DNA from: Haemonchus contortus
Lineage: Eukaryota > Nematoda > Chromadorea > Rhabditida > Trichostrongylidae
Length of the DNA stretch: 64,000 bases
Reading direction: 5' to 3'
NCBI GenBank assembly: GCA_000469685.2
Contig: LS997562.1
Coordinates: 2,128,992-2,192,991 of the forward strand
Shown in pieces: positions 1 to 9,505 of the stretch. A program made the position numbers and the translations under genes. Under the pieces are notes generated by a model. That model ran no database searches. It was not told the DNA's origin and worked only from the letters and a program-made list of their open reading frames with translations. Numbering within the stretch: position 1 is the first letter of the stretch; each line of letters starts with the position of its first letter.

Positions 1-2
1 AT

Positions 3-860
3 CAAGCGGTCTCGAATTTTTCCTCGTGTACCAATGCACGTTACTGCGACTGTGACGCCACAAGTACTTCACCCAGTTGCCACTGCCCGTACAACACTTT
101 CGCACAGGTTCGCCGCAACAGCGACTATGTATTACCTCTTTCGACGCCATACATCACCGTATCAGACGTAGCTGGAAAGTTGTTTGCAGAGTACAGTAAA
201 GGGGAAACAACCATAGCTATTGTATCAAAAGAGAAAATTGAGACTGCAAACTTAAACGTCAACTCAATTTGTACGATAAGTACGAAGAATTTGTCAGGAT
301 GCTATAATTGTGAGCACGGCAGCTCAGTGGAGATTTCGTGTCAGTCAAAGACAGAGTCCTGGGCAACTGTAACTTGTGCGCACAATATTTTCGCCATCAA
401 GTGCACGCCGGAAACAATGACGACAAAAGTAAAGTTATCCTTCGAAAATGCGGTGATAGACACCTACTGCCAAACTACTTGTGGCGGCAAAAACGTCACA
501 ACAAAGCTTGAAGGGGTCCTTCACTACTTCACACACACTGGAGAAAGTGACATATTCCTCACACCTGCACAGCGACAAATACCTCAACTTGACTGGCTAA
601 ACGGCTCAAATTTACCAGATTTTTCCCCTTTGTGGAGAGTCTTCTTCAAGCATTGGAAACTAACGCTTGTAGTTACTATCGCTCTGGTCTTGATGACCGT
701 ACTCACTTATCTCTTCGGTCCAGCTATACTGTTAGCCCTCATAAAACTAGTGTTAGCCATGCTTCCTCCGCTGGTGAAATTGATTGCGCAACTCACAGGT
801 ACGATCCTGTCATCATTCTGGAGCATCGTCCGCTGGCTTGCACAAAAACGGCAGCAATAA
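3..860 (+). CDS. BEL/Pao retroelement envelope-like glycoprotein, C-terminal part (5' end outside window)
   Basis: The frame is open from the first bases of the window to a TAA at 858-860, so this is the C-terminal ~285 residues of a longer protein. It is cysteine-rich. A block around nt 290-500 (SGCYNCEHG, then spaced Cys pairs and a YCQTTCGG motif) resembles the stem region of phlebovirus-type Gc fusion glycoproteins, which is the known ancestry of envelopes in nematode BEL/Pao elements. A hydrophobic segment at about nt 650-780 is a likely membrane anchor, followed by a short basic tail ending KRQQ. No internal stop is seen in the visible part. Gag and Pol would lie to the left and cannot be assessed. 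The family call rests on cysteine pattern and context, not on an alignment. Confidence 0.72.
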   Translation, partial: QAVSNFSSCTNARYCDCDATSTSPSCHCPYNTFAQVRRNSDYVLPLSTPYITVSDVAGKLFAEYSKGETTIAIVSKEKIETANLNVNSICTISTKNLSGCYNCEHGSSVEISCQSKTESWATVTCAHNIFAIKCTPETMTTKVKLSFENAVIDTYCQTTCGGKNVTTKLEGVLHYFTHTGESDIFLTPAQRQIPQLDWLNGSNLPDFSPLWRVFFKHWKLTLVVTIALVLMTVLTYLFGPAILLALIKLVLAMLPPLVKLIAQLTGTILSSFWSIVRWLAQKRQQ

Positions 861-957
861 AAAAACGAGTGCAGACAGATCATGAAGCCACAGCTGTGGC
901 CATCCCATCTTTCTTACCAAAACATTCTCTCTCAACAACTATCATTTCCGTACATTC

Positions 958-1368
958 ATGACCGACGAAATCGACGAAGAGATACGTCTCATGGAATTCG
1001 CACAGACTGCCAAACTGGACGCTATCGGCAACACTCTTCAAATTATTAGCAATCGCCTTGACTCGTTGTATTCGCTGACTGCCGAAATGAAAACCGACCT
1101 CGCCACTTTGATGGAGCGTACCGCTCCCAAATCATCCTGCATTTTCTGCACTATCGCCGAAAACGTCGACGGCCATCACACCGGACGATGTCATCGCTAT
1201 TCAGACCCGGTAAGCCGTGCGATGCGTGTGGCGGAGCTACGCCTTTGTAGCCGGTGCCTTCGCGCCGATCACGGTCCCGCACTATGCACAGTTTCTTGCA
1301 GCATCTGCCGTGGGAGCCATAACACTGTTCTTTGTTCTGGTAGCCCACTAAGGAAGCGCAAGAACTGA
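958..1368 (+). CDS. Small coiled-coil plus zinc-knuckle ORF downstream of env in the BEL/Pao element
   Basis: This is a 136-residue ORF starting with ATG 98 nt after the env stop. The first ~55 residues are an acidic/leucine heptad-like stretch (LDAIGNTLQIISNRLDSLYS) suggesting a coiled coil. The second half has ordered Cys/His pairs: C-x2-C, then H-x3-C, a second C-x2-C, and a final CSICRGSHNTVLC, which is a C-x2-C-x3-H-x4-C knuckle like those in Gag of BEL/Pao elements. The likely role is nucleic-acid or RNA binding as a Gag-like accessory protein. The position 3' of env is unusual, because the knuckle normally sits in Gag near the 5' end. It may be a captured or duplicated Gag segment, or a separate accessory gene. 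Function is inferred from the Cys pattern only. Confidence 0.6.
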   Translation: MTDEIDEEIRLMEFAQTAKLDAIGNTLQIISNRLDSLYSLTAEMKTDLATLMERTAPKSSCIFCTIAENVDGHHTGRCHRYSDPVSRAMRVAELRLCSRCLRADHGPALCTVSCSICRGSHNTVLCSGSPLRKRKN

Positions 1369-1539
1369 TTCCATAGTGCTGCAGCCCCCCACATTGATGT
1401 ACTCAGCTTTCGTCGCATCTCTACTTATTGCCTTGCTACGCCGACCGTCGTCTACTCCCTGCTTCGTCGCTTATCATCCTCACCCCCTTTCTCTTATTCG
1501 TACTATTCTTCGACTACGCCTGGATATTCTTCTGCACTA

Positions 1540-1655
1540 TTCGTCGTCAGAATGTCGTCAGGATGTCGTCAGAATTGATCACTGTCATCAGAATATCGTC
1601 AGATCTGATCACTGTCATCAGAATATCGTCAGAACTGATCACTGTCATCAGAAGG
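1540..1655 (+). repeat. 30-bp tandem repeat array
   Basis: About three and a half copies of a 30-bp unit with core CTGATCACTGTCATCAG followed by AATATCGTCAGA. The units at 1591-1620 and 1621-1650 differ at a single position. Each unit contains the palindrome TGATCA. The array lies in the presumed 3' LTR region. Confidence 0.85.
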
Positions 1656-1872
1656 TCGCCAGAACGTCTTCAGAACTGGTCGCTGTCACCAGAAGCTGGC
1701 CACTACACGCTATTTTCGCAGTCCGGTCGTTCTGGTCATCCCTATCGTGTGCAGGTGCGAGTAGCCCAAGCGAAGTCGTTCAGTACATCAGTAGAAGCAA
1801 GTGATACCTGATTTTGTGCTTTTTTTTCATTGTATAACATATTTTTTGGGTCGCGCCGGGCGCCCGCGCACT

Positions 1873-1920
1873 GTCGCGTCCTCGTCCATGCGTTTTATTT
1901 CGCATGGTCGAAGACGCGAC
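1873..1920. other. 20-bp-stem hairpin in the LTR-like region
   Basis: The arms 1873-1892 and 1901-1920 are inverted repeats matching at 18 of 20 positions (GTCGCGTC...CCATGCG), with an 8-nt loop TTTTATTT. In RNA this would form a very stable stem, plausible as a retroelement packaging, termination or polyadenylation structure. Confidence 0.75.
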
Positions 1921-2112
1921 TGAAGGACCGCCCACCCCGGCAGACCATTGCTTGGTTGTTCCGCTTATAGTTTGTGAGCTTGTTATCGCTGAGTCATAAA
2001 CCGTCATTTAACTCGACTGAACCACCACAGCTGAATTAACACAAGGTGCTGCACATGCACTTTAAGAGATTCGAAAGTACTCAAGAGAGGGGTCGTAATG
2101 AAAACCACTGAC

Positions 2113-4351
2113 CTTCTTATTCTTGTTCTTTTTCAGGAACGTAAATAACATCAAAAACCGCTTCTCAGAAGGACACACGACATAGCCCTGGAACATTGCA
2201 CATGAAAGACAAACATTCATAACATGAAAATGGGGCAACCGCCACAACCAGAAAGATTCAAGTTTGATTCCCCAAAGTTGATACCAACCTGTTGCAAACC
2301 CTCTACCGTTGCAACCTCACTTTTTTCTGCAACAGATAGTTTGACTGGATTCGAATGAAGTGATATTTTAACAAGCCTCATCAACCTAGAACATAGTACA
2401 TGCTTGATGTATGATCAAATGTGCAAGACTATTCATTGTGAACAGAAATGAGACAACCTACCTTAGGAGTGTGAGTGGCCGAAAAAAGCCATGGTCTGGC
2501 GTTTCCTTGGCAAAATATCGAAGAAATCTAAAATCAAAATTCATAATTGCCTTGATATACAACAGAAAGAAACCATAAAGTTTTCCTTTCTAAGCTTCTA
2601 TGTAATCGAAAGCACCACCTTAAGTCTAGAGCACCTAACTTTCGTGAGTACATGAGGCAATAATGAAACAAAATTTTAAAAATTCAACATGGTGGACCAA
2701 TTATTATGCATACTACTGAAAATTAATATAACTTTGCCCATTCCGGTTGAACAATTCAAAATAAAACTGACAGAATCAATCACAGGCTAAAACTCAAACT
2801 TTCGAAGTAGAGTAATTCCAGTGCAACTCATTGACTGACTGACTTTATGACTTTCAGCATTAGTTGACAAACCTGTTGCATTTCGAGCTCGAACCCAATA
2901 TCGAGGATCCGATCCGCTTCGTCAATCACAAGACATTTCATGTTTTTCACAAGGAATGGCTCCGTGTTCTGAAGATGATCCAGAAAGACGACCAGGAGTA
3001 GCCACCAGTATAGAAACACCCTGAAGCAAACAAGTGACACAGCGATACACAGAAAAAGGAATAAAATTGAAAAGAAAATTGTAAATAAATTATCTCGGAC
3101 TGCTCATCGTTGAGCAAGACAAGGAAATTCGACAAAGCACCCACTTTGGCCAACTTTTCTTGCTCCGCGCTTCTGTTCGATCCTCCCATCACCAACCCAT
3201 GGCTGAGATTAGTCCCTGAAACTTTTCGAATCGTCTCAAAATTTTAGAATTGAAAAGGCACTGGTGTATAAGGAAATCATAAGGAAACACGAGATTAACT
3301 TACCCTCTACCAACTCTGTGAGCACGCCATAGGTTTGCATTGACAGTTCTCGAGTTGGTGATACAATAATTACTCCAGTACCATTATACTGCTTCCATTC
3401 TAGTTTCAACAACAATTCGATGGCTGGTATCAGGAAAGCTAAAGTTTTTCCAGAGCCTGTCTTAGCAGATGCCAGTACGTCGCGTCCCTACAAAACTTAC
3501 TTAGCATGTGTGAAAACGACTTTAGAGATTACCAGGATATAAATGATAGTATATTACTGAATAACGGATAGAAGGTAAAGGAAGTTATCATTTTATTATG
3601 GGAGAAACGGTAAAAAAGCAGTTCTTGTCGACAAACCTCCAACAGCGGCTCAATACTTTTTGCTTGAATTTCCGTCATTGATGTGAATCCCATTTTACGA
3701 ACAGACTCGAGTATCCTGTCGTTTACTTTACCCTTCAAGCTATCAAACACTTTCCCTCCAGCAAAAAACGACTCGACATCGTCAATAACTGGAGCAGAAG
3801 ATGGTGTCTGAGCAGTATCGGTAGCAGATCCATTCTAAAATTGAGCGCATCTATCAGAGGTTGGGGCTGAAGGCCTAGTCCACTTACCTGGACGGTTTTC
3901 TCGTTGGCATCATCACGAACCTCTTCTTTAATATCGACTTCTTCCTCTTCTTCTTTATGCTTGGCATGCTTTTCTTTCTTCCGCATTTTAGCCTAAAAAG
4001 ATCGAAATGTGAATCACCACTTGCATAAAGTGGTTCGTGGAAAGTTTTATAGGGAGTTGTGGGGTGAAAACTCTTGCTATACAATCACTATATAATGACA
4101 TAAAACTCTGAGTAATAATAGAGGACGATCCACAAGAAAAAAGAAAGGGTGGCCCGTAAAGTAAAAATAATAAATGCGAGAAATGAAAGATAATCCAAGA
4201 GAATGACAAATACAAACGAGGGAACAAGGCTAGTAGCATGCGAAAGACTTAAAAATCGAAAAGGGATATAAAACACCCGAGAAATTACCTGAGTAGCCTT
4301 CATTTTGTCCAACTTCCGCTTAAGGACTTTCTTCTGAACGTCGACACGCAT
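2113..4351 (-). CDS. DDX18: DDX18/Has1-type DEAD-box RNA helicase, C-terminal half missing
   Basis: Nucleolar ATP-dependent RNA helicase of the DDX18/Has1 family (60S ribosome biogenesis). Exons on the minus strand, 5' to 3': 4289-4351, 3888-3992, 3637-3834, 3304-3487, 3145-3215, 2873-3020, 2462-2527, 2289-2385, 2113-2187. Visible motifs in order: Q motif (exon 3), SAKTGSGKT (motif I, exon 4), SPTREL (Ia), [10 protein letters not shown] typical of this family, ATPGRL (Ib), [10 protein letters not shown] (II), LFSATHT (III), and the family-specific [10 protein letters not shown]. Helicase motifs IV-VI and the C-terminal extension are absent: the next coordinates are the antisense BEL/Pao element. 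The ATG at 4351 directly follows a TTTTAG acceptor, suggesting trans-splicing. Single-base breaks occur within exons 2873-3020, 2462-2527 and 2289-2385. This is either a pseudogene, a gene split by a retroelement insertion in an intron, or a gene affected by assembly error. Confidence 0.85.
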
Positions 4352-4513
4352 CTAAAATTTTATTATTAATAAGAAATCTGTAATACAACAAACTATAACA
4401 CAATTCCAACTCGTGCAAAATGGTAAAATACACTGGTAAAGGCAAGAGTCTAAAGAATTCTAATGGTACAAGGTGACTATTCAAAACGTTAATCAAATCA
4501 ACAACGACAAACT

Positions 4514-4519
4514 TTTATT
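4514..4519 (-). terminator. Polyadenylation signal AATAAA after archease
   Basis: AATAAA on the minus strand about 120 nt downstream of the archease stop and about 160 nt before the helicase start. This is the usual spacing inside nematode operons. Confidence 0.5.
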
Positions 4520-4637
4520 CACAAGATGAGGTGAGCAAATTAAGAGTGCAACGCAACAACGGAAAATCGAGAACAACCCTAGAGGAAAATCTCCATTGTG
4601 GGCTACGTTCCGGGTAAAAATAGAAAAAAAGGAATAT

Positions 4638-5222
4638 TCAAATATCAAGAATCACATAAATATCACATTGATCATCTTTTTGATGAATTTGCAAATTGGA
4701 ATAAGTAATAGCTTTTACGTCTGTGAGTTGAGTATGTTTTGCTAAATCAAAGCATTCACCAAATACTTGAAACTCAGCCGACCATGACTCTAGATCCAAT
4801 TTTTCTATTATAACTCGTCGTCCTATGAAAAATGGTTCCGATTGAAAACCACAAAGAGCTTCTTCCATGACGGCAATAACCAATCCCTGCAGATCATTGG
4901 CTTTGGCTGTGTAGAACATCGAGAACTGTTCCTCGACATATTCCAGATCAGTCATATAGCCATATGTGGCAGTGACGGCTTGAGCCAAGGCCGTCGCTAA
5001 ATCTGGACCCCATGAATGAACCTGTACATCAGCTGGGTGTTCAAGATAACGGTATCCTGAGACCCCGTCACTGGTTCCTTCCATCATATTTATTGTTGGG
5101 GCCTCTTCAATTCCCATGTCTTCATCGTCGTCATGAGACTTCCGAGCTCTCTTCTTCAACGGATGGAAAATCGGAGACGACGATTGGGAATTCGGTTCAG
5201 TTCGAGCTCCGTTTACCTCCAT
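4638..5222 (-). CDS. ZBTB8OS: Archease (tRNA-splicing ligase cofactor), single exon
   Basis: Archease activates the RtcB-type RNA ligase that joins tRNA halves and XBP1-type mRNA; in animals it works in the complex that also contains the DEAD-box protein DDX1. The ORF (194 aa) has an N-terminal ~55-residue acidic/basic leader with a nuclear-signal-like KKRARK, then the archease fold: YRYLEHPADVQVHSWG (with the metal-binding Asp), ATYGYMTD, a middle segment ending in FFIGRR, the signature VKAITYSNLQI, and a C-terminal IYVILDI whose Asp is another expected metal ligand. The domain is full length. The gene has no intron, unlike its neighbours, so it may be a retrocopy or an intron-poor gene. It is the likely upstream member of an operon with the DDX18 gene, 286 bp away on the same strand. 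Confidence 0.9.
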   Translation of the reverse strand: MEVNGARTEPNSQSSSPIFHPLKKRARKSHDDDEDMGIEEAPTINMMEGTSDGVSGYRYLEHPADVQVHSWGPDLATALAQAVTATYGYMTDLEYVEEQFSMFYTAKANDLQGLVIAVMEEALCGFQSEPFFIGRRVIIEKLDLESWSAEFQVFGECFDLAKHTQLTDVKAITYSNLQIHQKDDQCDIYVILDI

Positions 5223-6666
5223 GTATCAAAAAAATCTGAAAGGAATGCTATCAAGATACCTATATAAAAATACGAAAAAAAAACTGTCAGCGGTGGAGAA
5301 TATTCACGATTAGGAGATTAGATTATTATTATTAAATAAATTTAGATTATTAGATTCAGCGATTACCCATGTATTGACAGAGCCCTAATTTGAAAATCAC
5401 ATATGAAGTCCCATTTCGCACTCTTTCATAGTTAGCTCCACAAGGAGCACAATCTAGTTTGTAGGATATTTCGAAAACCTTTCGCGTAGTCAAGATGTGA
5501 CATAATTATACCGTGACAATATAAAAGAGCACTAAATAATGTCGGAAACGTATGGAGCCTTATAAAGTTTACAAGGTCTCAACCTCAAGTGATAAGACGA
5601 CTCAGGAGAAGTGGGTTACTAGAAGAATAAAGGATAGGATAGGCTTAAAATACAAAAGCAAACATGTTTGACCATTTTTGTGATGGATCACCACGGAACC
5701 TGAGTGAAAAGATCTATTTGGCACATTGCGTACTTGATTCCGTATAACTTTAGATGTGATAGATCGACCCCAAGAAAAGCATGGACTCTATCAATTTAAC
5801 AAATTCTTAAATTGTACTGAATTCCAATGAGGTAATACGCTCAAATTCACGACAAGGAACAAGTACCAAAAGTAAATCCCAGATCGCAAAGATAAATACT
5901 TCAAATCGAAAATTAAGAAGAAAAAAGAAGACGTATATTCTAGAAAAATACCACCCCTTTGCACTTCTCGCTACAAGTTGGGTTTATTAAAGGACGCCGG
6001 TACAGTGCGAGAAACGTCAATAGAGCGCGGTAGCGCAACTTGGTTCACATTGATGTTTACCCTATGCAACTTGAATCAGCTAATATTTTCCTAATCTACT
6101 TTTTGCAGTGGCCCAATGCTTCTTATCCGATTAACATACTTCTTTCACCTCGTTTTTTCTTATCAGATTTAATAAATATATCAGAATGATAAAAATAATT
6201 TTAAATTTTAGACTGTATTCGCTGACCCTCTGTATGATTCATAATGAGATCGGACGTAGTCAATCACTTTTCTCCATTCAAGACTGTGAAAAGGCATTCA
6301 ACGCAGCACAAATCAGGGTCTTGCTAAATGCAGGTTGACGGTAGACGCCGACGCCGGCGTCGATAGTATGAACGCACCTTAAGATGGCGGTGGCACAGGG
6401 CTCTGGTTCTCTCCGGATATAGTTCTGCCATGCTCGTCTAACAGCATAGCAAAAAACATCCAATAGATTAGCAACAAATAATTTATTAATAGAAATCTTG
6501 CAAATAATTTTTAAGGGATTTTTCGGTGTTAAAGCTACTAATCACTGGATGAACTCAATAAAACGTTTCGGAAAAATACCACCTCAAGATCTGCACAGTA
6601 CATAGATTTACAATTTTTATTGCGAAATAACTTTGGATCATTAAGTTCAATAAAAAAACGAATAAA
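5223..6666. other. Intergenic stretch, no gene recognised
   Basis: AT-rich sequence upstream of archease. It should contain the promoter or trans-splice region of the archease-helicase pair. The only structure seen is a short GC-rich palindrome (GACGCCGACGCCGGCGTC, about 6341-6361). No convincing exon. Confidence 0.5.
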
Positions 6667-8138
6667 TTACGGGGATTCCTCATCTGAAGAGTCTGAAGAA
6701 ATCTCGCAAGCAGCTGGTCTTTTACTTGGCGGCAGCTCTCTTGAGAGTATCTGAAATGAAGAATCTAAGCTAGCGTAACTGGTGTGAATCAAAATGATGT
6801 ACTAACAATCCTTTCGGTAAGCCTTATGAAATAGCAGTTTACCATTGGGCTTATATGTACATGAAATCGCTTTTATTATAATTTGAAGGGCCAAAAATGG
6901 GGCAATGAACGTCAGGTGTCTTCTTGGGCAGACTGGTTCATACGGATGCAGCTCCAATGGAATACAAAACTAATACTGTCAAAAAACAAGGGACCAACCA
7001 AGCCTTCTATCCCTCCGGGGTTGGTAACTTGGTACCCCACTCGTCTGGGAGGATAGAACCACTGTTTTGTGCATCGAAGTCACCGCAGGCCATTGTATAG
7101 GCCTATACGCAATCATTACGCCCCTACGATTCTGAATTGAAGTCGAGTGCGGGGATTGAATAACGCCAAAAACTATATCCTTTGTCCTTTATACCTTATG
7201 ATTAGTTCATGTATTACAGCTGCACACAATAGAGCCATCTCAGACACATCCACCTACCACGGAAATTTCGGAGTAAACAAAAAGGTAAACAACAGGGGTA
7301 TGGCGAAAATGTCACTGATCTATGCAATCGATGAGTCACAAAGACCAAACGGTTTTTCAATGCGATTACGTCACAACTGTTTGATAAGAGCCCACGGTTT
7401 CGTCCTTAAATAAATAGCCTCGCGTCCAAAGACAGCAGTCGACTCCGACGTCTTCACGCAGTCATGTCGTATCAAGGAAATCAGGTAACTTTGAAATTTT
7501 CAAGTATTTTTTATAGCAGAACAAGTAATACGAAACACTTTACCTCTCTATTTTTTGATTTTAATTTCTCATTTTTCCAAAAATATGTTCCTGGTCCCAA
7601 ATGATTTCTATTTCAGTATGGCGGATATCAAGCTTATCCCCATAGGCCGCCAATGAATCCACCAATTCACGGCCGACCAGTTATTCATGGTCCTCCGGTG
7701 AGATCCTTATTTGCTTTGGATTTTGTATATTAAAGGCAACTGTTGACCAAAAAACAAAAAAATCAAAAACACAAAAAACGAAACTAGATGAGAAATAGGA
7801 AATAACGTTTGGATTAGGTCAAATTGCGGGGGGATTTGTGGGTCAAAGTCGCGCGCGGATGCGAAGCGGTCGCACTAGGATGGTTTGGTTGATCGCATAG
7901 GAGCAACGTACCTTTTCATCATTTTTGATCAGAACGTCCAGCGCTTTCGCATAACAGTGGACCAATTGCTCTGTTACTGCGGGCATCGCATCTCAAACAC
8001 ATTTCCGGGGCTTTCATAGTTATGCCTGATAGCACACAATTAGCCCGGTGACTTATGCTTACCTCTGCGTCGGAATCGTTATAATAAAAAGAATGCCTCT
8101 TACCCAGTTGTCCTAACGATGAGTTGGAATTAGCACGT
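6667..8138 (-). CDS. Candidate 3' exons of an unrecognised minus-strand gene, interleaved with His-rich gene A
   Basis: Three exon-like blocks with mutually consistent splice phases: 8104-8138 (donor GTAAGA), 7912-7976 (acceptor CCGCAG, donor GTACGT) and 6667-6750 (acceptor TTTCAG, stop TAA at 6667). They encode a short leader, a helical segment (TEQLVHCYAKALDVLIKNDE) and an acidic serine-rich tail ending SSDSSDEESP. A minus-strand AATAAA lies about 45 nt after the stop. No start codon was found; upstream exons would lie beyond 8.2 kb. I do not recognise the family. The call rests on phase agreement and plausible splice sites only. These blocks occupy introns and flank of the plus-strand His-rich gene, so they could also be chance. 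Confidence 0.3.
7041..7165 (-). repeat. Dispersed repeat family A, copy
   Basis: Core CTACGATTCTGAATTGAAGT and GAGTGCGGGG, preceded by a flank (CTGGGAGGATAGAACCACTG) shared with the copy at 30990-31115, so the repeat unit is at least 120 bp. Confidence 0.6.
7403..7414 (+). promoter_or_regulatory. TATA-like element upstream of His-rich gene A
   Basis: An A/T motif (CTTAAATAAATAG) about 55 nt before the start codon, with a GATA-type site (TTTGATAAG) slightly upstream near 7380. GATA sites are common at intestine genes in nematodes; the link here is inference. Confidence 0.3.
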
Positions 8139-8328
8139 CTGGGATGCGCGCGTCTGACGTCGCGTCGTTTACCACACAATGTAGTTGTTTCAGGTAGTCG
8201 TCATAGATAATCATCACCATGGACACCATCATCATCATCACCATCATGGTTTGTTCCATGATCTATTTCATCATCACCATCATGGTCATCACCACGGTCA
8301 CCATCACCATCACCACCATCACTGTTAA
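7464..8328 (+). CDS. Histidine-rich small protein A (three exons)
   Basis: CDS exons 7464-7484, 7617-7697 and 8194-8328 give a 78-residue protein. Exon 1 encodes MSYQGNQ. Exon 2 encodes a Tyr/Pro/Gly/His segment (YGGYQAYPHRPP..., ending GPP). Exon 3 starts VVVIDN and is then almost pure histidine, with 28 of 44 residues His in runs of 3-8 separated by Gly and one LFHDLF spacer, ending in a single Cys. All junctions are phase 0 with GT-AG sites. There is no signal peptide or membrane segment. The His runs should bind Zn, Cu or Ni and the protein is probably disordered; function is unknown and a metal-buffering role is inference. A paralogue with the same exon plan lies at 14573-15186. A polyadenylation signal is at 8448-8453. 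Confidence 0.75.
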
Positions 8329-8447
8329 GATGCTGAAACGGACAATTTCGATGGGAAACGCCCTGAAAATGGGCAGGCACGGATCGATTCCAGCAGTAAC
8401 TAAGTGTCAAATAACATCTAATGTGAATATCATTCGTTATACAATGC

Positions 8448-8453
8448 AATAAA
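8448..8453 (+). terminator. Polyadenylation signal AATAAA, His-rich gene A
   Basis: AATAAA 120 nt after the stop codon of His-rich gene A, followed by a second copy at about 8456. Confidence 0.5.
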
Positions 8454-9461
8454 CACGAATAAAGATCAAACCCTGAACTTGTAAAAATTGAAACGGTCCA
8501 GTAGTAAAATGAATAAAAATTGTAATAGCCAGTACGACAGAAGTCAACAAGGTAAGGTTCACCGCGCCCGTAATATTCAACAGCTCTCATTCATACGAGC
8601 ATAATCATCTTTCGTCAATTGTAACCGTCGTTAGGCCAATCAATCAAACATTTGGATAGCCAATAGAGACAGAGGTCAAGTATGTCATGGCGACGTAATT
8701 TGAAGTGCTTGCCCAGCAAAGATGTAAAATTAGAAGTCAAATTAAGAAACCATGATTACGAAAAAGGCAGCAAGGTTGATAGAGCACTCCAATGGAGTCA
8801 AAAACTCAAAGGATTTTTTGTTCGTAGTGAATACAATATAAAAAGAGAGATCCACGTCGTAATCTCTTGCCGGTTTATGTCATGGAGGTGTTTCCGTCAT
8901 TAAACACCTATGGGGAGTTACCGTGTTTGCTGTTAAAGAAATTGTTTTAGACGACATACAGAGTATCAGAGGAGCTCATTTGCTCATTAGATACCGGAAA
9001 GGAAGTTGTACTCGCATTCAACGTAGCTAACCTTTACCCCGTAGTATAACTAATTTGGATACTGTAAGCAAACTACAAAATCACGCCATTTTGGTGTTCT
9101 CACAAAGGAACCGCGACTTTTTATGCCCCCATAAACTGACTCTTCAAACACCTCTTCAGATCAATCGATATTCGCAGTTAATTTTTGTTTCCGTGCCTTT
9201 CAGAGTGATGAACGATGCTAAGGAACCCACCTACTTTTAGTACTTTGCACAGCCGCGAAAAATCAATAAAATCAATTACCATCATAGACCGGTGCTCATC
9301 AGTTTAGGCTATCGACAGCACCGTGCTCCTAGTGGGGTTGGCTAAAACACGGGCTAAAAAAATTTTAAACGGATGCTCTCTCGAAGTAAGATCAAGAAGG
9401 TATTGAATCAGTATCGATCATATTTGATTTGTATTCGATTACATCGGCGTGACATACACGA
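8454..9461. other. Intergenic stretch between His-rich gene A and the 3' end of mks-6
   Basis: No convincing exon or repeat was recognised. The plus-strand His-rich gene and the minus-strand mks-6 gene converge here. Confidence 0.4.
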
Positions 9462-9467
9462 TTTATT
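9462..9467 (-). terminator. Polyadenylation signal AATAAA, mks-6
   Basis: AATAAA on the minus strand 38 nt after the TAG stop of mks-6 at 9506-9508. Confidence 0.6.
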
Positions 9468-9505
9468 CATGAGATCTAATTACCAAATAAAATCGATACA
9501 TCGAT

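Larger units (their letters stand above)
1369..2045 (+). repeat. Probable 3' LTR / 3' non-coding region of the BEL/Pao element
   Basis: This stretch between the last element ORF and the helicase locus has no credible gene. It contains a 30-bp tandem array (1540-1655), a GC-rich patch (1850-1870) and a near-perfect hairpin (1873-1920), the sort of structured sequence found in LTR R/U5 regions. The exact LTR ends are not defined because the 5' LTR lies outside the window. Confidence 0.4.

Noticed and set aside
632..961. ORF overlapping the end of env in another frame
   Set aside because: It is a shadow frame over the membrane-anchor codons and has no motif of its own.
1562..1655. Regular 30-bp repeats that could suggest a CRISPR array
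   Set aside because: The units are directly tandem without unique spacers, in a eukaryotic retroelement context.
8201..8590. Minus-strand ORF of 129 codons with an Asp/Gly-rich end
   Set aside because: It is the antisense of the His-rich exon: CAT/CAC runs read as Asp/Gly/Val codons on the other strand. No splice or family support.
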